Positions 8,317 to 16,536 of a stretch of 64,000 bases of DNA are shown piece after piece. The notes beneath the pieces were generated by a model. The model saw only the letters and a list, made by a program, of their open reading frames with translations, searched no databases and had not been told where the DNA came from. Every line of letters starts with the position of its first letter. Within the stretch, counting starts at the first letter, position 1. The stretch comes from Firmicutes bacterium UBA6811 (GTDB lineage Bacteria > Bacillota > SHA-98 > UBA4971), in NCBI GenBank assembly GCA_002452295.1, contig DKEX01000001.1, forward strand, positions 1-64,000, read 5' to 3'. The translations under genes were made by a program, and so were the position numbers.

Positions 8317-8724
8317 GTGAGGTTCGGGGTGGCTGTGAACGAGAAGATCCTTGCGGACTTCGACAGGGCCATCGCGGAACAGGGTTACGAGAACAGATCA
8401 GAGGCTATCCGCGACCTCATCAGGGCGCACCTTGTGGAGCGCGAATGGGATAAGGGGGACGAGGAGGTGGTGGGCACTGTCACGCTCGTGTACGACCACC
8501 ATGGAAGGGGCCTTGGCGAGTACCTCACCGACATCCAGCACGATCACCAACCTCTGGTCGTCTCCACGGTCCACGTCCACCTCGACCACGACAACTGCCT
8601 CGAGGTGCTGGTGGTTCGCGGAAAGAGCAGAGATGTGAGGATGCTCGCCGACCGCCTGACGAGCGTCAAGGGGGTCAAGCACGGCAAGCTCACGACGACC
8701 TCCACCGGGAAAGACCTGGTCTGA
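8317..8724 (+). CDS. nikR: Nickel-responsive regulator NikR
   Basis: Ribbon-helix-helix transcription factor that binds nickel and represses nickel uptake genes. The N-terminal RHH domain ([20 protein letters not shown], then [11 protein letters not shown]) is followed by the ACT-like metal-binding domain with conserved ligands in [25 protein letters not shown]. The start at GTG 8317 begins just before the conserved RFGV and follows GGAGG (8308-8312) closely; in-frame codons extend upstream to 8227 but encode nothing conserved. This gives about 135 residues, the usual NikR length. No nickel transporter is adjacent, although the next gene is a membrane uptake component. Confidence 0.93.
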   Translation: MRFGVAVNEKILADFDRAIAEQGYENRSEAIRDLIRAHLVEREWDKGDEEVVGTVTLVYDHHGRGLGEYLTDIQHDHQPLVVSTVHVHLDHDNCLEVLVVRGKSRDVRMLADRLTSVKGVKHGKLTTTSTGKDLV

Positions 8725-8841
8725 GACTCGGGGGCCGCGATAGGCCTTCCCGCGCGCCGGGGTTGGCGGCGGGGGGCGCCTCCGGGCTCTTTGGGGCGGG
8801 GTTACGCTCTGGGAAATCCGACATGAAGGGAGCAGGTAGCA

Positions 8842-9393
8842 GTGCGAAGCCATGTGGTGAGAGAGATAACCTATGGGGCGATCTTCATTGCGCTCGGCAT
8901 CGTGTTTCCTGTATTCTTCCACGCGGTAGGCGCGGGCAAGGTGTTTCTTCCCATGCACGTACCGGTTCTTCTGGCCGGCTTCTTCACAGGCCCTGTGACA
9001 GGCGCATCTGTCGGCTTTCTTACGCCGATGCTCTCCGCCCTTCTTACTGGGATGCCTCCCCTGATGCCGCCCATAGCCCAGGCCATGATGGCGGAGCTTG
9101 CGGTGTACGGCCTCCTGAGCGGTCTCCTGTATAAGGCGCTCAGGCGGAACGTGGTGGTGGCGCTGGTGGGCGCGATGATCGGGGGCCGCCTGGTGTACGG
9201 CGTCCTGGCGGCGTACCTCCTGCCCCTTTTCGGCCTGAACAGGGTGCCGGTGCTCTACCCGCTGACCGGCGGGATCGTGGGTAGCCTGCCCGGCGTCATC
9301 CTGCAACTCGTCTTCATCCCCACGGTAGTCTACCTGGCAGAGAGGACGCTGAAGGCAAGGGCCGCAAGCCCAGCCAGGAAACAGGAAGTGTGA
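8842..9393 (+). CDS. ECF transporter S component (substrate unknown)
   Basis: A 183-residue integral membrane protein with about six hydrophobic segments and the short N-terminal signature of ECF S components (EITYGAIFIALGIVFPVFFHAVGAGKVFLPMHVPVLLAGFFTGP). Such proteins bind a vitamin or metal-related substrate and dock on a shared EcfA-A'-T module. GTG 8842 follows AAGGGAG by 9 nt. No ATPase or T subunit is adjacent; one is encoded at 60.9-63.4 kb, so this may be a group II (shared energiser) S component. Its position 117 bp after nikR suggests, but does not prove, a nickel connection; it is not a CbiM/NikM-type protein. Confidence 0.8.
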   Translation: MRSHVVREITYGAIFIALGIVFPVFFHAVGAGKVFLPMHVPVLLAGFFTGPVTGASVGFLTPMLSALLTGMPPLMPPIAQAMMAELAVYGLLSGLLYKALRRNVVVALVGAMIGGRLVYGVLAAYLLPLFGLNRVPVLYPLTGGIVGSLPGVILQLVFIPTVVYLAERTLKARAASPARKQEV

Positions 9394-9425
9394 CGATCTG
9401 GTTCAGGCACAGGCTGGTTCGTGCC

Positions 9426-9480
9426 GAGAGGCGGGGCCTGCCGGCGGACCGGGGTCGCGGTTGCCGGCAGGCCCCTCTCG
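9426..9480. terminator. Strong hairpin between convergent genes
   Basis: GGGGCCTGCCGGC (9433-9445) pairs perfectly with GCCGGCAGGCCCC (9463-9475), extended by GAGAG/CTCTC outside. It lies between the convergent S-component and leucine dehydrogenase genes and probably terminates both, although there is no long T run. The remaining sequence to 9572 shows no gene. Confidence 0.6.
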
Positions 9481-9572
9481 TCTCGTGTGCACGTCTCGTG
9501 TGATGGTCGGATCAGCCTCGTGAGCAAACGCTCGAAGACGATTGTCCCGGGCCCGCAGCCATGCGTTTAAGC

Positions 9573-10664
9573 TTACTCCACCATGTCCCAGGTGCGGCCA
9601 GGTCGGATCCGCCGCGTGATCTTGCCAACGGTCGCGATGCGCTCCTCGGCCAGCCGGTCGGCGGCCTTGTAGGTGGGGATGCCGTCCCGCCTCGATATCT
9701 CGGCGACCTTGAGTATCGTATCGTAGATGCCGGCCGCCTTTCGCAGCGCCCTCTCGCGGTTATACCCGAAGAGACCGTCCGCCACGTTGATCACGCCGCC
9801 GGCGTTGATGATGTAGTCCGGCGCGTAGAAGATGCCCATATCCTGGAGTATGTCGCCGTGGCGGTCCTCCTTCAACTGGTTGTTGGCCGAGCCTCCTACG
9901 ATCTTGCACCTGAGATCCGGCAGGGTGTCGTCGTTGAGAATGGCGCCCAGGGCGCACGGGGCGAAGATGTCGCACTCCACGCCGAAGATGGCGTCGGGCT
10001 CCACGGCCTCGGCGCCGAGGTCGCGCACGGCCCTCGCGACCTTGTCCGGGAAGATGTCGGTGACGATGAGTTTCGCGCCCTCGTCGCGGAGGTGCTTGCC
10101 GAGGTGATAGCCGACGCTGCCCACGCCCTGGATGGCCACGGTGCGCCCTTTCAGCGAGTCACTGCCGAAGACGGTTTTGGCGCAGGCCGCAAGGCCTCGC
10201 CAGACGCCGTACGCCGTCACCGGCCCGGGGTCGCCGCTGCCGCCGGACGCGGCGGATGAGCCTCCGACCCACCTGGTCTCGCACCGGATGGTCTCCACGT
10301 CGTCCACTGTGATGCCGACATCCTCGCCTGTGATAAACCTGCCGCCGAGAGTGTCCACGAACCGCCCGAACGCCCTGAAGATCTCCTCAGACTTGTCCTT
10401 TCTGGAGTCACCGATGATGACGGCCTTGCCGCCGCCGAAGTTGAGACCGGCCGCGGCGTTCTTGTAGGTCATGCCGCGGGATAGGCGCAGGGCGTCGGTG
10501 AGCGCCTCGTCCTCGGTCTTGTAAGGCCACATGCGCGTGCCGCCGAGAGCGGGGCCGAGGGTGGTGTCGTGGATCACAATAATCGCCCGCAGGCCCGTGG
10601 ACGTGTCGCTGCAGAAAAGGACCTGCTCGTAGTCGTGCTTCTTCATCGCGTCAAACAGGTTCAT
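9573..10664 (-). CDS. Leucine/branched-chain amino acid dehydrogenase
   Basis: NAD-dependent oxidative deamination of leucine, valine or isoleucine to the 2-oxo acid. It has 363 residues from an ATG preceded by AGGAGG at 7 nt. The ELFV dehydrogenase N-terminal domain shows [12 protein letters not shown] and [14 protein letters not shown], with the catalytic Lys in the glycine-rich loop. The Rossmann domain carries [13 protein letters not shown]. The length and the MWPY motif fit leucine rather than glutamate dehydrogenase; valine dehydrogenase is not excluded. In anaerobes the enzyme feeds branched-chain acid fermentation. The gene is divergent from the LexA-controlled mutasome genes. The 230 bp between them contains their promoter but no obvious promoter for this gene. 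Confidence 0.92.
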   Translation of the reverse strand: MNLFDAMKKHDYEQVLFCSDTSTGLRAIIVIHDTTLGPALGGTRMWPYKTEDEALTDALRLSRGMTYKNAAAGLNFGGGKAVIIGDSRKDKSEEIFRAFGRFVDTLGGRFITGEDVGITVDDVETIRCETRWVGGSSAASGGSGDPGPVTAYGVWRGLAACAKTVFGSDSLKGRTVAIQGVGSVGYHLGKHLRDEGAKLIVTDIFPDKVARAVRDLGAEAVEPDAIFGVECDIFAPCALGAILNDDTLPDLRCKIVGGSANNQLKEDRHGDILQDMGIFYAPDYIINAGGVINVADGLFGYNRERALRKAAGIYDTILKVAEISRRDGIPTYKAADRLAEERIATVGKITRRIRPGRTWDMVE

Positions 10665-10891
10665 CCTTTTTCCTCCTCGTCTCGTCTTGAGGGTTCGACA
10701 GGGGATCTCTACGTGAGAACTGCCGGCCGACGAGCCTAGCCGCCCGGACGATACTCTGGCAAGGATGGTTTCCTCCTTTCGGACGACCTGTGGGTGTGTG
10801 GGGTTGTATCGGCAGCAGCGCTGCCACTTAGTTCTTTGGACATATCGGCACAAATTCCTTCTGTGCGGGGGCCCGCTTGGTAGTATTTGTC

Positions 10892-10921
10892 TTGACAGGG
10901 AAGCGGGGACGTTCATATACT
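10892..10921 (+). promoter_or_regulatory. Sigma-A promoter of the mutasome cassette
   Basis: TTGACA (10892-10897), an 18-base spacer and TATACT (10916-10921), directly upstream of a LexA box. This also rules out in-frame start codons before about 10928 for the ImuB-like gene. Confidence 0.85.
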
Positions 10922-10928
10922 AATAATG

Positions 10929-10942
10929 CGAACGGGCGTTCG
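10929..10942 (+). promoter_or_regulatory. LexA (SOS) operator
   Basis: CGAACGGGCGTTCG is a perfect match to the Gram-positive LexA/DinR consensus CGAAC-N4-GTTCG. It begins 8 bases after the -10 element, covering the transcription start, so bound LexA would block initiation. It implies DNA-damage induction of the genes at 10973-16300. Confidence 0.92.
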
Positions 10943-10972
10943 CCACTATCTGCTTTAGCGAAGGTGATCCTG

Positions 10973-12433
10973 ATGTCCAGGCTGGTGGCGCACCTCTGGG
11001 TGCCCGGCTTTTACGCGGTGGCTGAGTGCATGTTGAGCTGGCAGCCGAAAGATGCGTCTGTGGTGGTCACAAGGGGCAGGCAGGTGCTGGACGCATCGCC
11101 GGGTGCGAAAACGAGGGGAATAGAGCCGGGAATGCCGGTATCGGGGGCACGCCTCATGTGCCCTGAGGTCATCGAGGTGGGCTACGACCCCGGGCGGTAC
11201 GACGAGCTTGCCGACAGGCTGTGGGAGGCATGCGCGGGCTATAGCCCGGCGGTGGAGCCTCTCGACCAGCACGAGGCGTTCATCGATCTCGTAGGGGGCC
11301 CTGATGTGCCGGGCGTGCTCGGGAGGTTGTCGCGGGATGTGGAGGCCGTCGTCGGGGTCCGCCCTGTGTTCGGGGTCGCCTGTTGCAAGCTGGTGGCGCG
11401 TGTGGCGTCGGGGGTGCTCGAGGAGGCAAGGCCGGTGCTGATACGGGCCCTGTGTGATAAAACGCCCGGCGCATCCTGTCGCCGGAGGAGGTCGCACCCG
11501 CAGGGAGAAGGGCATAGGAGCTATTTTGCGATGAGCCTGGCGGAGGGACTCCTGGGCAACTTCGTTGCCACCGGCAAGGAGATGGAGTTCCTCGCCCCGA
11601 TGCCAGTGGGCGTGCTCTGGATCATCGACAGGGGCGTGATCGAGCGCCTCCTGCGCCTTGGCGTGCGAACCGTGGGCGAGGCCCGGGCGATGGGGAGATC
11701 TGCGCTCGTCGACGTGCTGGGCGAGGCCGGGTATGCCGTTTACGAGTGTAGCCTCGGCATTGACCGCTCGAAGGTGGCGCCTGTCTATCCGAAAAAGGCC
11801 GCAACGTTTCGAAAAGCCTTCGGCGGGGAGCTCACCGATGCGGCTGTTCTGGCGGAGGCTGTGAAGGACGGCGCTGCATTTATCGAGCGTGAGCTGAAGG
11901 CCCGGGCTGCAATGGCCCGAAGGTGGTGTCTTGAGTTTGAGCTTGCCGGCGGTGCGGGGCGGGTGGCGTGCGAGCGGCGCCTTGCGAAGCCGCCGGAGCT
12001 TTATGGGGGCATCGCGGCGATATACAGGAATCTCTTGAGAAAGGCGCTCGTGCAACCCGGGCCGGCAGCGCAGCGCGGGCCGGCGCGACGTGGGCTGTGC
12101 GGCCCTGTGGAGGCGGTATCTCTCACGGCGACCGATCTCGTGTCTGTGGCAGCCGCATTGCAGGTGGATATGTTCGACCCGCACATGGCCACCAGCCCGG
12201 CCAGGGCCATCCATGCGGTCGCAGGCCGGGTGAGAGAGAAGTTCGGCGCGAAGGGCCTTTTCCCGGCGAGCCTTCTTGAGTGCGATAGAGGAGATAGACT
12301 CCTGCTAGCCTGGGAGGGTGGTTTGTATCATGAGGAGGGTAAACAGGTCGATTCAGGTTGTGGCGCAACAATACCTGCGCCCGGAGAGGTTCTTCTGGAG
12401 ACGGAGATGGCTTCGGGTGCTCTCCATTGTTGA
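10973..12433 (+). CDS. imuB: ImuB-like, catalytically inactive Y-family polymerase
   Basis: About 486 residues from the ATG at 10973, preceded by AAGGTGAT. The protein has the Y-family (DinB/UmuC) fold, but the catalytic acids are replaced: the N-terminal hIDM-type motif reads VAHLWVPGFYAVAE (Trp9 where Asp is expected), and the SIDEAFLD motif reads LDQHEAFIDL (His100, with Glu101 kept). This is the hallmark of ImuB, which acts as a scaffold between the sliding clamp and DnaE2 rather than as a polymerase. A clamp-binding pentapeptide, QVDMF, is at residues 397-401, as expected for ImuB. The upstream promoter and LexA box and the downstream DUF6504 and dnaE2-type genes support this. No imuA/imuA' partner is seen. 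The last 104 bases overlap the next gene in another frame. Confidence 0.85.
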   Translation: MSRLVAHLWVPGFYAVAECMLSWQPKDASVVVTRGRQVLDASPGAKTRGIEPGMPVSGARLMCPEVIEVGYDPGRYDELADRLWEACAGYSPAVEPLDQHEAFIDLVGGPDVPGVLGRLSRDVEAVVGVRPVFGVACCKLVARVASGVLEEARPVLIRALCDKTPGASCRRRRSHPQGEGHRSYFAMSLAEGLLGNFVATGKEMEFLAPMPVGVLWIIDRGVIERLLRLGVRTVGEARAMGRSALVDVLGEAGYAVYECSLGIDRSKVAPVYPKKAATFRKAFGGELTDAAVLAEAVKDGAAFIERELKARAAMARRWCLEFELAGGAGRVACERRLAKPPELYGGIAAIYRNLLRKALVQPGPAAQRGPARRGLCGPVEAVSLTATDLVSVAAALQVDMFDPHMATSPARAIHAVAGRVREKFGAKGLFPASLLECDRGDRLLLAWEGGLYHEEGKQVDSGCGATIPAPGEVLLETEMASGALHC

Positions 12434-12572
12434 CGAATGGCGCGAGGTGGGCAACTGGTGGGATGGGGAAGGGGAGAAGCGGTTTTACGCCGTGCTCGCA
12501 GACAACGGGGGCATCTACGAGGTCTGTTGCGACGAGCGGGGCTCCTGGCGCCTTGTGAAGATATTCGACTAG
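12330..12572 (+). CDS. DUF6504-like small protein
   Basis: About 80 residues with RPERFFWRRRWLRVLSIVDEWREVGNWW followed by GEKRFYAVLADNGGIYEVCCDERGSWRLVKIFD. The pattern of an Arg/Trp-rich first half (F-W-R-x-R-W-x-R-V), a W-R-E-x-x-x-W-W turn and a closing Y-E/D-x-x-x-D-x-x-x-x-x-W-x-L motif resembles the DUF6504 proteins that actinobacteria encode next to ImuB/DinB genes. I make this assignment from memory of the family pattern. The start is uncertain: the ATG at 12330 lies inside the ImuB-like gene, and the conserved part begins near 12375. Its function is unknown; the context suggests an accessory of the mutasome. Confidence 0.7.
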   Translation: MRRVNRSIQVVAQQYLRPERFFWRRRWLRVLSIVDEWREVGNWWDGEGEKRFYAVLADNGGIYEVCCDERGSWRLVKIFD

Positions 12573-12601
12573 CGCCGCTCTGCTGTGTGTGGGTTCACAA
12601 G

Positions 12602-12752
12602 TTTGCCCCAGTTTTCCAGCGGATTCCGGGTTGCCGGTGTTGCGCTCGGGGGACGGCGCCCTTGCGGGGCGCCTCGTTAGATTTGGCGTTCAGGCCTGCC
12701 AAATCTTCAACGCCCCCTCGCGCAAGCACCGGCAACCCCTGGAAAAGTGGCA
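12602..12752. repeat. 150 bp imperfect palindromic element with two internal hairpins
   Basis: Outer arms: TTGCC-(C)-CA-(G)-TTTTCCAG at 12603-12619 pairs with CTGGAAAA-(G)-TGGCAA at 12739-12753, and GGGTTGCCGGTG (12628-12639) pairs with CACCGGCAACCC (12727-12738), continuing through TGCGC and GGGGG. Two further hairpins lie inside: GGCGCCC/GGGCGCC (12655-12672) and AGATTTGGC/GCCAAATCT (12679-12687/12697-12705). The result is a three-way-junction shape. No coding signal fits this stretch. It could be a miniature mobile element, a regulatory RNA between the DUF6504 and polymerase genes, or a terminator/attenuator. No second copy was found in the window by eye. From 12753 to 12979 I see only a short GGCCCGG/CCGGGCC palindrome near 12857. 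Confidence 0.6.
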
Positions 12753-12991
12753 ATGATCTTTGAGCTCACACCTGGCGCGTGGCGATGTGTGATTCGTTTG
12801 TCTATGGATGAGCAACCTCGAAGTCGCAGATGGCCATGTTGGGGAAGGCTCGGCCCGGCCCCGGGCCGGCTTGTCTGGAGCCGCTATGTGGGGCGCGGCT
12901 GTGTATCCGGTGAGGCAGCGCCTTACGAGGTGGTGGTCTTCTCCAGGCGAGGCGGGTGCCAGGGTGCGGGCGTTTTCTTAAGGAGGACGCC

Positions 12992-15900
12992 ATGGGGAAG
13001 TTCGTACATCTTCACGTGCACTCGCACTTTTCCTTCCTCGACGGGGCGTCGAGCGTTGAGGCGCTTGTGAAGGCCGCGGCGGATCTCGGAATGGACGCCA
13101 TCACCATTACGGACCACGACAACCTCTCAGCGGCGGCGAGGCTCGCCCGGGCCGCCAGGCAGCATGGGATAAAGCCCATCCACGGCGTGGAGGTCACCCT
13201 CGAGGACGGAAGCCACCTGGTGCTTCTGGCGGAGGACCCTCGGGGGTATGCCAGCATCTGCTCGATTCTCACCGAGGCTTATATGTCGAGAGACTGGCAG
13301 GAGGCCCTTGTGGGCGGCGGCGGACCGCCATTTTCCGGGAGCCCCGGCGATACGGTACCAGGATCTCCCGATCGAGCGCTCCTGGCGGCGGGGGACAGGG
13401 CCGTGGTGGAGTTTGCCAGGCGCCGTCTGGCACCGAGGGTGCCCCTGTCCTCGCTCGAAGAGCATCACAGGGGGGTCATAGCGCTCTCCGGGTGTGTTGT
13501 GCGCGGCGCCGTCTCTGCGCTCGTCAGGGCGGACAGGCACAGGCAGGCGCTCGAGCTCGCCAGGCGATGCGCGGGCATTTTCGGGCGAGATAGCTTCTAC
13601 ATCGAGGTTGAGAGCCCCCGCATCCCTGGGGGCGACCGCCTCATCTCATGCCTCGTTGAGCTCGCAGGAGAGGTCGGGGTGGGCGTGGTGGCCACGAGCG
13701 ACGTCCACTACTGTAGGAAGTCGGATTTCGCTGTACATGACGTCCTCACATGCATCCGCACGCTGACGCGCCTCGACGACGTGCATCCTGAGCGCAGGCT
13801 CAACGCGGAAAACTACCTCAAGCCCGCCGGGGAGATGGAGGCCCTCTTTCGCCGCTACCCGGAGGCGGTGGCGGCGGCGGGCGATATCGCCGACCGGTGC
13901 GCGCCCGGCCTTGCGCTTGACCAGAGGCTCTTTCCGACGTTCGTCCCTCCAGAAGGGACGTCCGCCGAATACCTCCGGCACCTTGTGTACGAAGGCGCGA
14001 CCTCGCGCTACGGAAGCCTCACCCCGGCGATAAGGGCGCGGCTCGACCACGAGCTGGACGTCATATGCACCCTCGGCTACGAGGACTATTTCCTCATGGT
14101 GTGGGACGTCGCAAACTTCGCCCGGAAGAGGCGCATCCGGTTCGCAGGAAGGGGCTCCGCGGCGGACTCGGCGGTGGCGTATTGCCTCTTTATAACCAGC
14201 GTGGATCCAATCGCCCGCGGCCTGCTCTTCGAGAGGTTTCTCAGCCTCGAGCGGGCGCAGAAACCCGACATCGACATCGACTTCGACGCGCGCAGGAGGG
14301 ACGAGGTGCGTGACTACCTGCAGCGGAAGTACGGGCCCGGGCGCGTGGCGACGGTGTGCACCTTCAACACGTTCCAGGCGAGATCGGCCGTGCGCGACGC
14401 GGGCAAGGCCATGGGGCTGCCTTCCCAGGACATCGACCGGCTTGCGAAGCGCCTCCCACACATGTGCGCGGACGAGATCAGGGCGGCCTGCGAGAGATAC
14501 CCCGAGATCCGCGAAAGCGGCATCCCGCTCGAGAAATACTCGCGCCTATTCGACATATGCCAGGCCCTGGCGGGCGTGCCGCGCCACATCGGCACCCACC
14601 TGGGCGGGGTGGTGGTGAGCAGGGTGCCGCTCGTGCAGGTGACCCCGCTGCAAATGGCGGCGCGGGGCGTGGTCATTACCCAGTTCGACAAGGACGACGT
14701 GGAGGAGGTTGGCCTCATCAAGCTGGATCTGCTGTCGCTACGCATGCTCTCGGCGGTTGAGGACTCCGTAGAGTCGAGCGGCGTTGACTACCAGCGTATA
14801 CCCCTTGACGACAGGGCCACGTTCGGGATGCTGAACGCCGGGGAGACCATAGGAGCGTTCCAGCTCGAAAGCCCGGCGCAGCGGGCGCTCCAGGGGCGCC
14901 TGGGGGCGAGCGCCATGGAGGACATCGTGGCGAGCGTCGCCCTCATCCGCCCGGGGCCGGTCCAGGGGAACATGGTGGAGCCGTTCATCGCAAGGCGGCG
15001 GGGGCTTGAAGACGTAACCTTTGCCCATCCCAGTCTCGAGAGAATCCTCAAGAAGACGTATGGGGTGGTGCTTTATCAGGAGCAGGTGATCGAGATCGCA
15101 ACGGCGGTGGCGGGGTTCACCCCGGGGGAGTCCGACCGCCTGAGGAAGGTCATGACCCACTACCGCTCCAGGGCGGAGATGGACGAGATAGGCAGGGAAT
15201 TCGTTAAGAAGGCCGTGGAACATGGGGCGTCGCGCGAGGTGGCCGAGACGGTGTTATCATACATAGTCGCATACGCAGGCTATGGCTTCTGCGAGGCCCA
15301 CGCCGCCGCCTTTGCGGACACCGCCTACAAGACGTCCTACCTTCTACGGCACTTCCCTGCGGAGTTCTACGCGGCCATCCTGAACAACCAGCCCATGGGG
15401 TTCTATCCGCCAAACACCATATGCGTGGAGGCCAGGCGGCGCGGGGTCCGGATCCTGCCGGTCGACATAAACAGGAGCGCCGCGGGGTTCAGCGTGGAGG
15501 ACGGGGCGATACGGGTGGGGCTTCTTCGGGTGCGCGGCATGAACGAGGAAACCGCCGCAAGGATAGTCGAATCCCGGGGCCCGGCCGGGTATGCCTCCGT
15601 CGACGACTTCTGCGCGCGGGTGCCCGTGGACCGGGCCATCCTCGAGAACCTGGTCCTCGGCGGGGCGTTCGACTCCATCCACCCCAACCGCAGGGCGGTA
15701 CTGTGGAAGATCCCGGGGATGTTGCGAAGAGCCGGGCCAGGGGGCAGCGACGGGGATCTGAACCCGGGGGACGTTTGCGGCGATGATGCCCTCGATCCAC
15801 GCCTGCATTTGCCCTTGCTCCCGCCCTCCCATGAGCGAGGTGGGCAGCTGGGCGCGATGGAGGATAGGGGATCTGCGGCAGCGGTGAGGGAGATCCCGGA

Positions 15901-16300
15901 CTTCCCGGAGGTTGACAGGTTCAAGCACGAGTTCCGCATACTCGGCCTTCATCCCACCAGGCACCCGATGGAATTCTACCGCAGCCGCCTGGCCCGGGCC
16001 GGGGTGCTCACGGCCGCCTCCGCGAAGGAGGAGGAACCCGGCACCGTCGTGCAGGTGGCCGGGGTGGTGATAAGGCCTCACAGGCCCCCGACTCGGAGCG
16101 GGAAGATCGTGGTTTTTTTCTCTCTCGAGGATGAGACGGGCCTCATCGACGTGACGGTGTTCGAGCACGTGTACAGGCGGTGCGGCGGAGTCGTGTTCAC
16201 GAGCCCTGTCCTCGTTGCGGAAGGGCGCGTGGAGCGCCGGGGGAGCACTACGAGCATAACTTCGTACGACATGAAAAAGGATCTCCCAGGCCGGTATTGA
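12992..16300 (+). CDS. dnaE2: DnaE2-type error-prone DNA polymerase III alpha subunit
   Basis: 1102 residues from the ATG at 12992, five bases after AAGGAGG. N-terminal PHP domain (HLHVHSHFSFLDG, ITDHDNLSA, GVEVTL), then the C-family polymerase palm: GRGSAADSAVAYCL, KPDIDIDFDARRRDEV (catalytic Asp pair at residues 426-430) and LIKLDLLSLRML. Then come HhH-type sequences and a C-terminal OB fold (VQVAGVVIRPHRPPT, FFSLEDETGLIDVTVF). It ends right after the OB fold with no tau-binding tail, as in DnaE2 and error-prone DnaE rather than replicative DnaE1. An insertion of about 60 low-complexity residues precedes the OB fold (15730-15890). Position behind ImuB and DUF6504 genes and a LexA box supports a role in SOS mutagenesis. 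A housekeeping DnaE cannot be excluded from this window alone. Confidence 0.87.
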   Translation: MGKFVHLHVHSHFSFLDGASSVEALVKAAADLGMDAITITDHDNLSAAARLARAARQHGIKPIHGVEVTLEDGSHLVLLAEDPRGYASICSILTEAYMSRDWQEALVGGGGPPFSGSPGDTVPGSPDRALLAAGDRAVVEFARRRLAPRVPLSSLEEHHRGVIALSGCVVRGAVSALVRADRHRQALELARRCAGIFGRDSFYIEVESPRIPGGDRLISCLVELAGEVGVGVVATSDVHYCRKSDFAVHDVLTCIRTLTRLDDVHPERRLNAENYLKPAGEMEALFRRYPEAVAAAGDIADRCAPGLALDQRLFPTFVPPEGTSAEYLRHLVYEGATSRYGSLTPAIRARLDHELDVICTLGYEDYFLMVWDVANFARKRRIRFAGRGSAADSAVAYCLFITSVDPIARGLLFERFLSLERAQKPDIDIDFDARRRDEVRDYLQRKYGPGRVATVCTFNTFQARSAVRDAGKAMGLPSQDIDRLAKRLPHMCADEIRAACERYPEIRESGIPLEKYSRLFDICQALAGVPRHIGTHLGGVVVSRVPLVQVTPLQMAARGVVITQFDKDDVEEVGLIKLDLLSLRMLSAVEDSVESSGVDYQRIPLDDRATFGMLNAGETIGAFQLESPAQRALQGRLGASAMEDIVASVALIRPGPVQGNMVEPFIARRRGLEDVTFAHPSLERILKKTYGVVLYQEQVIEIATAVAGFTPGESDRLRKVMTHYRSRAEMDEIGREFVKKAVEHGASREVAETVLSYIVAYAGYGFCEAHAAAFADTAYKTSYLLRHFPAEFYAAILNNQPMGFYPPNTICVEARRRGVRILPVDINRSAAGFSVEDGAIRVGLLRVRGMNEETAARIVESRGPAGYASVDDFCARVPVDRAILENLVLGGAFDSIHPNRRAVLWKIPGMLRRAGPGGSDGDLNPGDVCGDDALDPRLHLPLLPPSHERGGQLGAMEDRGSAAAVREIPDFPEVDRFKHEFRILGLHPTRHPMEFYRSRLARAGVLTAASAKEEEPGTVVQVAGVVIRPHRPPTRSGKIVVFFSLEDETGLIDVTVFEHVYRRCGGVVFTSPVLVAEGRVERRGSTTSITSYDMKKDLPGRY

Positions 16301-16498
16301 ACTACATACTACGGCAAGTCATGGGAAAACCCGGGCCTGCGGCAAGCACCGTGCGTGCCTCTCTCCCGCGCCGGCGGATGTCGGCAAACAGCTCTCCTGC
16401 CAGCAGGGGCCTTGCCTATGAGGCAGGCGCCCTGTCGGGGGGCCGGGCGTCCGGAGCAAGCGGACCACACTCTACGAAGGGGGGCAAGCCGCATTCAT

Positions 16499-16518
16499 CC
16501 GTCGCTCGAAAGCGACGG
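16499..16518. repeat. Perfect hairpin upstream of the LiaF-like gene
   Basis: CCGTCGCT-CGAA-AGCGACGG is an 8 bp stem with a tetraloop, in the 236 bp between dnaE2 and the next gene. No T run follows. The reading frame of the next gene stays open through this region without conserved sequence or ribosome-binding sites. Confidence 0.4.
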
Positions 16519-16536
16519 GCTCCTGCGGCGATTTCA

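Noticed and set aside
12437..12955. Small open frames in the gap before dnaE2
   Set aside because: They lack ribosome-binding sites and conserved sequence and cross the palindromic element.
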